This document shows, in pieces, positions 58,097 to 64,000 of a stretch of DNA of 64,000 bases; positions within the stretch are counted from its first letter, which is position 1; each line of letters begins with the position of its first letter. The notes under the pieces are model-generated. The model was not told the origin of the DNA. It did no database searches and was given only the letters and a program-made list of their open reading frames with translations. The position numbers and the translations under genes were made by a program. The DNA is from Pseudomonas sp. PDM18 (GTDB lineage: Bacteria; Pseudomonadota; Gammaproteobacteria; Pseudomonadales; Pseudomonadaceae): contig NZ_JACVBX010000002.1 of the NCBI RefSeq assembly GCF_014852585.1, forward strand, positions 248,001 through 312,000, in the 5' to 3' direction.

Positions 58097-59038
58097 ATGG
58101 CCGAATCGCAGCCGGTTGCCGATGGTTTTGTCTATGCCTCGCTGCCGCAGCTGATGCTGCTGGAGCATCGCGTGCGCGGGCTGAGCTTTCTGTCGCGGCA
58201 ACCGCTTTCCAGCATCCTTTCTGGCAGCCATGCGGCGCGCCTGCGCGGGCGTGGGCTGAGCTTCGACGAGTTGCGCCAGTACAACCCCGGCGACGACCTG
58301 CGCCACCTGGATTGGCGTGCCTCGCTGCGCTACGGCAAGCCCTTCGTGCGCAGCTACACCGAGGAGCGCGACCGGCCGACCCTGCTGCTGGTGGACCAGC
58401 GCATGAGCATGTATTTCGGCTCCCGGCGCAGCTTCAAGTCGGTGCTCGCCGCCGAGCTGGCCGCGCTGGGCGGCTGGATGGCGCTGCAGGCCGGCGACCG
58501 AGTCGGCGGCCTGGTGTTCGGCGACCGCAACATCGAGTACATCCGCCCCCTGCGCAGCCGGTCGAGGGTGGAGGCGCTGTGCGCGTCCATCGTCCGGCAC
58601 AATCATGCGCTGCATGCCACGCGCAGTGACGAGGACTCACCGGGGCAGCTGGACCGCGTACTGCGTCAGTCTCTGGGCGTGGCCGGCCACGACAGCCTGG
58701 TGGTGATCATCAGCGACTTCGCCGGTGTCACTGAGCAGACGCTGCAACTGCTGCGGCAATTGAGCGCGCACAACGATGTGCTGGCCCTGCAGGTCTTCGA
58801 TCCCATCGCCATCAAGCTGCCTGATAAGGGACGGGTGACGGTTACCCAGGGCGAGCTGCAGGTCGAACTGGAGGTGGGCCGGCGCCAGGTGCACCGGCCG
58901 CTGGGTGAGTTTCTTTCCGGGCGGCTCAAGGATGTCGCGACGCTGCTGCGCCGCAGCCAGGTGCCGCTGATGATGTTCAGCAGCGGCCGCGACGCCCTGG
59001 AGCAGTTGCGCGGCGAACTCGGGCGCCTGGCGCGATGA
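58097..59038 (+). CDS. DUF58 (BatA-partner) VWA-like protein
   Basis: A 313-residue DUF58 protein, with RGLSFDELRQYNPGDDLRHL and DWRASLRYGKPFVRSYTEER as the family core. It is an inferred partner of the MoxR ATPase. It starts 11 bases after moxR and overlaps the next gene by four. Confidence 0.9.
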   Translation: MAESQPVADGFVYASLPQLMLLEHRVRGLSFLSRQPLSSILSGSHAARLRGRGLSFDELRQYNPGDDLRHLDWRASLRYGKPFVRSYTEERDRPTLLLVDQRMSMYFGSRRSFKSVLAAELAALGGWMALQAGDRVGGLVFGDRNIEYIRPLRSRSRVEALCASIVRHNHALHATRSDEDSPGQLDRVLRQSLGVAGHDSLVVIISDFAGVTEQTLQLLRQLSAHNDVLALQVFDPIAIKLPDKGRVTVTQGELQVELEVGRRQVHRPLGEFLSGRLKDVATLLRRSQVPLMMFSSGRDALEQLRGELGRLAR

Positions 59039-59532
59039 GCGTCCCCAGCATCGATCAACTCCAAGAGCTGGCGCCGCCGGCTCCGCTGGTCAGCTACTGG
59101 CCGCAGACCTGGGCCTGGGTCTGGCTCACCATCGTGCTGCTGCTGATCCTGGCAGCCTGGGGGTTCTCGCGTTACCGGAAATGGCAGCGTGATCGCTACC
59201 GGCGCGAGGCGCTGGCCCTGCTCGATGAACTCGGTGCGGCCATCAGAGAGCCGTCCCATCGATTGGCCGCGCTGCGCCAGTTGCCGATTCTGGTCAAGCG
59301 TGTCGCGCTGTCGATGCCCGATGGTGCGGCTTCGGCGCCTCTGGGTGGCGTCGACTGGCAGGCCTTTCTGCTGGCACGCAGCCCGACGGCGCTGCCGGCC
59401 GATCTGCAGCGGCAACTGACGCTGCTGGCATACGCACCTGACTCCAGGGTTGCGAATATGGACGAGCAGGAGGTGCAATCCCTCCTGTCGACCTGCCGGC
59501 AATGGATCGAGGTGCACCATGTGGCAGCTTGA
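59035..59532 (+). CDS. DUF4381 membrane protein
   Basis: A 165-residue protein with one membrane helix at about 21-43 (WAWVWLTIVLLLILAAWGF) and a cytoplasmic helical tail, the DUF4381 pattern. It is found only in moxR-bat operons as far as I know. ATGA overlap at the start and 14-base overlap with the next gene. Confidence 0.85.
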   Translation: MSVPSIDQLQELAPPAPLVSYWPQTWAWVWLTIVLLLILAAWGFSRYRKWQRDRYRREALALLDELGAAIREPSHRLAALRQLPILVKRVALSMPDGAASAPLGGVDWQAFLLARSPTALPADLQRQLTLLAYAPDSRVANMDEQEVQSLLSTCRQWIEVHHVAA

Positions 59533-60526
59533 CTACCCCTGGTTGCTACTCCTGCTGCTCTTACCCTGGCTCGCCTGGCGCTACCTGCCGGCCTACCGCG
59601 AGTCGCGCAGCGCCCTGCGGGTGCCGTTCTTCGCCGCCATGAGCCACGCGGCGGGCCAGGAGCCGAGCCGTGGCGGCGCCGCTGGCGGGCGCTGGCAGTT
59701 GCCGCTCAACCTGCTGGTCTGGGCACTGGTGCTGCTCGCCTGTGCGCGCCCGGTGCTGGTGGAGAAGCCCATCCAGCGCGTGCAGCCGATCCGCGACCTG
59801 ATGCTGGCCATCGACATCTCGCAATCCATGGAAACCAGCGACTACCGAGATGCCACAGGCAATCGCGTGGATCGTCTGAGCATCGTCAAGGGCGTGGTGC
59901 GCGACTTCATCGGCCAGCGCAAGGATGACCGCATCGGCTTGATCGTCTTCGGCACCGGCACTTTCGCGCAATCGCCGCCGACCCAGGACCACGTCAGCCT
60001 GCTGATGCTGCTGGACGAAGTGGGCATAGGCATGGCCGGGCCCAACACCGCCCTGGGCGACGCCATCGGCCTGACCCTCAAACTGCTGGAAAACGCGCCG
60101 GAACAGCAGAAGGTGCTGATCCTGCTCACCGACGGCAACGACACCGGCAGTGCCATCACGCCGAGCCACGCCGCGGCCATGGCCCATGAGCGCGGTGTGG
60201 TGGCGCACACCATCGGCATCGGCGACCCCGAGGCCAGCGGCGAGTCGAAGGTGGACCTGCAGACCCTGCGCGATATCGCCCATACCACCGGCGGACGGTT
60301 CTTCCGCGCGGGCGACCGCGAGGCGTTGCAGGAAGTCTACGCGACGCTGGACCAGATCACCCCGCACCAGGTGAAAACCCTCAGCCACCAACCCAAGCGC
60401 GACCTGTTCTGGCTGCCGCTGGGCGCTGCCTTGCTGTTGCTGCTGGTGGCGCATGTGCTGGCGGCCATTGCCGGGCGGCTGGCCGTTCCGCGTGCGGCGC
60501 AGGTCGGCCAGGAAACGGAGGGCTGA
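59519..60526 (+). CDS. VWA domain membrane protein (BatA-like)
   Basis: A 335-residue protein with an N-terminal membrane helix pair (about 4-75), a VWA domain with MIDAS DISQSMETSD near 100 and late GNDTG, and a C-terminal membrane helix. Start at 59,519 (MWQLDYPWLL) was chosen as the family N terminus. One-base overlap with the next gene (TGATG). Confidence 0.9.
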   Translation: MWQLDYPWLLLLLLLPWLAWRYLPAYRESRSALRVPFFAAMSHAAGQEPSRGGAAGGRWQLPLNLLVWALVLLACARPVLVEKPIQRVQPIRDLMLAIDISQSMETSDYRDATGNRVDRLSIVKGVVRDFIGQRKDDRIGLIVFGTGTFAQSPPTQDHVSLLMLLDEVGIGMAGPNTALGDAIGLTLKLLENAPEQQKVLILLTDGNDTGSAITPSHAAAMAHERGVVAHTIGIGDPEASGESKVDLQTLRDIAHTTGGRFFRAGDREALQEVYATLDQITPHQVKTLSHQPKRDLFWLPLGAALLLLLVAHVLAAIAGRLAVPRAAQVGQETEG

Positions 60527-62100
60527 TGGATATCGATCTCAGCGCCTTCCATTTCCTCCGCCCGGTATGGCTGCTGCTTCTGCTGCCGGGCATCCTGCTG
60601 CCGCTGCTGTGGAGCCGCCGCCACGACCTCGCGCGGCGCCTTGACGGGATCATTGCGCCGCACCTGCTGCTGCATCTGGTGATCACCCCGGCCGACCAGC
60701 ACCGCGTGCGCCCGGTGCAACTGCTGGGCGCCTTGCTGGCGATCGGCGGCGTGGCCGCTTCCGGGCCAACCTGGGAGCAAGATCGCCCGGCTTTCCTGGA
60801 GAACCGCGCGCCGCTGATCCTGGCGCTGGATCTGTCGCCGTCGATGGCCGCCAACGATGTTCCGCCCTCGCGCATCGAGGCGGCCAAGCACAAGCTGCAC
60901 GATCTGATCGCCCGCCGGCCGGGCAGCCCCACGGCGCTGATCGCCTATGCCGGCAGCGCGCACCTGGTGCTGCCCGCGACTCAGGACGCGGCGCTGCTCG
61001 ATAGTTTCCTGCAGGCGCTTTCGCCCGGCCTGATCCAGAGCGAAGGCAAGGATGCGCTGGGCGCCATCGAGAAGGCCGTGCAACTGCTGGCCGCCGAGCA
61101 GTCGCCGGGCACGCTGGTGTTGCTGACCGATGGCGCCGACAAGCAACAGTTCGACGCCATCGACAAGGCGCTGCGCGGGAGCGATCTGCAGGTGTTGGTG
61201 CTGGCAGTCGGCAGCCAGGATGGCGGCCTGCTCGCCGGTGGCCAGCAGGACTCCGCGGGCCGTCCCTTGCTCGGCACTTTCGACGCTGAAGGACTGAAGG
61301 GCCTGGCGGACGCCGCGGACGCACCGCTGGGCAGCCTGACCCTCAACGACGACGACCTGGACTGGATCGAACTGCACGCCCAGCAGCATTTCCGGGCTGC
61401 CCAGGGTGATGAGCGGCAACTGCACTGGAAGGACGCCGGCTACTGGTTGTGCTGGCCCTTGCTGCTGCTCGTGCTGTTGAGTGTACGCAAGGGCTGGAAG
61501 GTGCACTGGCTGAGCGCGCTGCTGTTCGCCGCGAGTCTGGGCGGACTGCCGCAGCCGGCGCGCGCCGGCGTGCTCGCCGATGCCTTCTTCACTGCCGATC
61601 AGCAGGGGCGCTGGGCGTTCGAGCACGGGCACTACCCGCAGGCGGCGGCGCGGTTCCGTGATCCTTTCTGGAAAGGCCTGGCCGCTTACCATGCGGCGGA
61701 CTACCCGCTGGCGCTGGCCAGCTTCGCCCGGCTGGACACGGCGCAGGCGTACTTCTACCTGGGCAACACCTACGTGCGCCTGTCGAAGTTCGACCAGGCC
61801 GTCGGTGCTTATCGCCAAGCGCTGGCGCGGCAGCCGGAGTTCCCGCAGGCCACGGCGAACCTGGCATTGGCGCTTGCCTTGCAGAAGGACCGTGAGGACC
61901 AGCAGGAGGCCGGGCCACCCGACGAGAAGCCCGACCAGGAGGTTTTCGACAATACGGCTGACAAGGGCAAGAACGTGGTGCTCAAGAAAGGCGCGGCCGA
62001 GTCGGACGAGCAGTGGCTGAACAACCTGAGCACCTCGCCGGCACAGTTCCTGCGCCGCAAGTTCATGCTGCAGGACGCGGCGGCGGGGGCGGGCTCATGA
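60526..62100 (+). CDS. VWA plus TPR membrane protein (BatB/BatC-like fusion)
   Basis: A 524-residue protein. N-terminal membrane helices flank a VWA domain (MIDAS DLSPSMAAND near 102); a third membrane segment lies near 310-330, followed by a TPR-like region with YFYLGNTYVRLSKFDQAVGA and a charged tail. BatB and BatC are separate in many bacteria; fused here, as is common in Pseudomonas. Confidence 0.88.
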   Translation: MDIDLSAFHFLRPVWLLLLLPGILLPLLWSRRHDLARRLDGIIAPHLLLHLVITPADQHRVRPVQLLGALLAIGGVAASGPTWEQDRPAFLENRAPLILALDLSPSMAANDVPPSRIEAAKHKLHDLIARRPGSPTALIAYAGSAHLVLPATQDAALLDSFLQALSPGLIQSEGKDALGAIEKAVQLLAAEQSPGTLVLLTDGADKQQFDAIDKALRGSDLQVLVLAVGSQDGGLLAGGQQDSAGRPLLGTFDAEGLKGLADAADAPLGSLTLNDDDLDWIELHAQQHFRAAQGDERQLHWKDAGYWLCWPLLLLVLLSVRKGWKVHWLSALLFAASLGGLPQPARAGVLADAFFTADQQGRWAFEHGHYPQAAARFRDPFWKGLAAYHAADYPLALASFARLDTAQAYFYLGNTYVRLSKFDQAVGAYRQALARQPEFPQATANLALALALQKDREDQQEAGPPDEKPDQEVFDNTADKGKNVVLKKGAAESDEQWLNNLSTSPAQFLRRKFMLQDAAAGAGS

Positions 62101-63419
62101 CGCGCGTGTTGGCAATCCTGCTGCTGTGCCTGCCGTTGCTCGGCTTCGGCGCAGAACCCGAGGTAAAGGTTCGCGCCCAGCTGCTGCCGGGGGATTCGGT
62201 GATGGTGGGCGGCACGCTCAACCTGCAGCTCGACCTGCTGGTGGACACCTGGTTCAGCCAGCCGCCGCAATTGCCGCCGCTCAAACTGGTCGACGCAGTG
62301 GTCTCCGAGCCGGCCAGCGAGGCCACGCACCTCACCGAGAAGATCGGCGGCAAGACCTTCTTTGGTCTGCGCTTCCATTACCAGATCACTCCACAGTCGG
62401 CGCGCGCTTTCGCTATCCCGCCGCTGGATATTCAGGTGCAGCCGGGGCAGGGCAGTGGTCCGGTGCAGGTGCACAGCCAGGCGCTGCACTTCACGGCACG
62501 CCAGCCCGCCGGCGCAGGTAGCGAATCGGCGCAGCGCCTGGTGGCGAGCCGGGTGACCATCAGCCAGGAACTCACGAAGTCCCATGAACCGCTGCGTGTG
62601 GGCGACAGCGTGACGCGCAAGGTGCACGTCCGCGCCGAGGGCGCACAGGCGATGCTGATTCCCGCACCGGCATTCACCGACGTCGATGGCCTGCGCCGCT
62701 ACCTGCAAGCACCGACCGTGCAGCCCCTGAGCGATGGGCGTGGCGGAGTGCTGGGCGGCGAACGAATGGACGCGGTGACCTATGTGGTCACCCGCGCCGG
62801 CGACTTCCAGCTTCCTGCCATCGAGTTGCCCTGGTGGTCGGCGGACAGCGGCGAAGAACATTCGGCCTCCGCCCCCGCATTGAAGCTGTCGGCCAACGGG
62901 TCGGCTGTCTATGAAGCGCCTTTCTCGATCAGTGACGATCTGCGCGAACTGGGCCGCCGGGCGCAGGTGCGTATCGCCAGCCACTGGCTGGCATTGGCCG
63001 TCGCGCTGATGCTACTGGCGGCGTTTGCCTATGTGCTGCGCACCTGGGGTGGACCGTTGCGGGTAGCCGTGCTGGGCGCTGTCGAACGCCGCCGCCAGGC
63101 CTGGTGGGAGTCGCCTGCATACGCTTGGCGACAGGTCCGCCAGCAGCTCGATGGCGACCCGCCACAGGTGGGGGCGCTGTATCTGTGGCTTCGTCGGACG
63201 AACGGTTGTCGTGAAATGAGTGCAGCGATTCCTGAACGCTCCGTCAAATCCGTCAATCCTTTGCTAGCGTTTCTCAGGGGCCGTTATGGGCGCCCGGGCG
63301 CGCAGCCCGGCGCGGAGCCGGGGCAACTGATCCAGGCATTGCCGGACATCCGCCGGGAGCTGGGCACGAGCGAGCCGACGAGCTTGCCGGCCCATGCCCT
63401 CAAACCTTTGAATCCGTGA
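62097..63419 (+). CDS. BatD-family protein
   Basis: A 440-residue protein with a signal peptide (TRVLAILLLCLPLLGFGA), a periplasmic beta-rich region and a membrane helix at about 305-325. It is the BatD-type end of the operon. ATGA overlap with the previous gene. The final 60 residues or so are cytoplasmic and Pro/Gly-rich. Confidence 0.85.
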   Translation: MTRVLAILLLCLPLLGFGAEPEVKVRAQLLPGDSVMVGGTLNLQLDLLVDTWFSQPPQLPPLKLVDAVVSEPASEATHLTEKIGGKTFFGLRFHYQITPQSARAFAIPPLDIQVQPGQGSGPVQVHSQALHFTARQPAGAGSESAQRLVASRVTISQELTKSHEPLRVGDSVTRKVHVRAEGAQAMLIPAPAFTDVDGLRRYLQAPTVQPLSDGRGGVLGGERMDAVTYVVTRAGDFQLPAIELPWWSADSGEEHSASAPALKLSANGSAVYEAPFSISDDLRELGRRAQVRIASHWLALAVALMLLAAFAYVLRTWGGPLRVAVLGAVERRRQAWWESPAYAWRQVRQQLDGDPPQVGALYLWLRRTNGCREMSAAIPERSVKSVNPLLAFLRGRYGRPGAQPGAEPGQLIQALPDIRRELGTSEPTSLPAHALKPLNP

Positions 63420-63433
63420 TCCAAGGATGTGAC

Positions 63434-64000
63434 ATGCATTCGACACTCGCTCAACCGCTGGCCCGCTGGATGCTCCTGCTGCTCCTGGGCATGCCGCTCC
63501 TGGTCCGCGCGGCAGACGCATTGCCGGCATGGAACGACGGCCCCTCGCGAGAGGCCATCGTCGCCTTTGTCGAAGCGGTGACCCAGCAGGGCGGCAAGGA
63601 CTTCGTGCCGCCGGCCGAGCGCATCGCCGTGTTCGACAATGACGGCACGCTGTGGAGCGAGCAGCCGATGTATTTCCAGGTGCTCTTCGCCCTGGACGAA
63701 GTGAAACGGCAGGCGCCGCAACACCCGGAATGGAAAGAGAAACAGCCGTTCAAGGCAGTGCTCGAGGGGGACCACAAGGCCCTGGCCGACAGCGGCATGC
63801 AGGGCATCCTGGAGATAGTCGCCGCCACCCATGCGGGCGTCAGCACCGAGGAGTTCATTGCCAATGCCCGCCGCTGGCTGGCCAGCGCCCGGCATCCGCG
63901 CAGCCACAAGCCCTACACCGAGATGGTGTTCCAGCCGATGCTGGAGCTGCTGGGTTACCTGCGTGCCAATGGCTTCAAGACCTACATCGTTTCCGGCGGC
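63434..64000 (+). CDS. HAD-superfamily phosphatase, partial (runs off window end)
   Basis: The first 189 codons of a protein with a signal peptide (WMLLLLLGMPLLVRAADA). HAD motif I is FDNDGTLW (Asp68, Asp70) and the final visible residues, TYIVSGG, are motif II. An aagga site lies 8 bases before the ATG. The rest is beyond the window. It probably acts in the periplasm as an acid phosphatase or phosphoserine-phosphatase-like enzyme. Confidence 0.82.
   Translation, partial: MHSTLAQPLARWMLLLLLGMPLLVRAADALPAWNDGPSREAIVAFVEAVTQQGGKDFVPPAERIAVFDNDGTLWSEQPMYFQVLFALDEVKRQAPQHPEWKEKQPFKAVLEGDHKALADSGMQGILEIVAATHAGVSTEEFIANARRWLASARHPRSHKPYTEMVFQPMLELLGYLRANGFKTYIVSGG

Overview
The window looks like a chromosome segment from a high-GC gammaproteobacterium of the genus Pseudomonas, probably near the P. 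aeruginosa / nitroreducens / citronellolis side. I infer this from the gene order icd-cspD-clpS-clpA-infA-bpt-aat-trxB-ftsK-lolA-rarA-serS-cysG-tusDCBE-yccA-tRNA-Ser and from protein similarity recalled from memory. No database search was run.

Region 1 (1-18,475) is conserved core. It holds protein-quality control and N-degron genes (clpS, clpA, bpt, aat), translation initiation (infA), redox (trxB), chromosome segregation (ftsK), lipoprotein transport (lolA), replication repair (rarA), serS, siroheme synthesis (cysG), a glutathionyl-hydroquinone reductase, a TrpD2/YbiB-like protein, the tusDCBE sulfur relay, a YccA membrane protein and tRNA-Ser(UGA).

Region 2 (18,476-30,560) is a badly damaged P2-like prophage next to the tRNA. 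What survives is a split and rearranged integrase, an immunity region (repressor, Cro-like gp16 protein, YmfL-like regulator, Ogr/Delta-like zinc finger), several cargo genes, and the distal tail genes D, U, T, E/E' and a truncated FII. Terminase and portal stubs and an IS transposase tail mark the right end. Head, lysis and baseplate genes are gone. A low-GC pair, a membrane protein and an HEPN-like protein, sits downstream of gene D.

Region 3 (30,576-34,050) is an arsenic operon transcribed leftward, arsR-arsB-arsC-arsH-arsN1-like, with a 14-bp perfect inverted repeat at its promoter.

Region 4 (34,134-54,274) is a catabolic island. An AraC regulator diverges from an outer-membrane protein, aldoxime dehydratase, cobalt-type nitrile hydratase alpha and beta, and an amidase: aldoxime to nitrile to amide to acid. 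A leftward block follows: Tsx-like porin, deaminase-like amidohydrolase, NCS2 permease, a COG0523 GTPase overlapping ubiX and ubiD homologues, and two tandem ACMSD-like amidohydrolases, one of which lacks the N-terminal HxH metal ligands. A LysR gene then diverges from a two-gene molybdenum hydroxylase (IorA/IorB type) and a second LysR gene. The layout suggests uptake and breakdown of a nitrogen-containing aromatic or heterocyclic compound, but the substrate cannot be read from sequence.

Region 5 (54,404-64,000) is core-like again: FMN reductase, sterol desaturase-family protein, AraC regulator, a tightly overlapping MoxR-DUF58-DUF4381-VWA-VWA/TPR-BatD operon, and the start of a HAD-type phosphatase cut by the window end.
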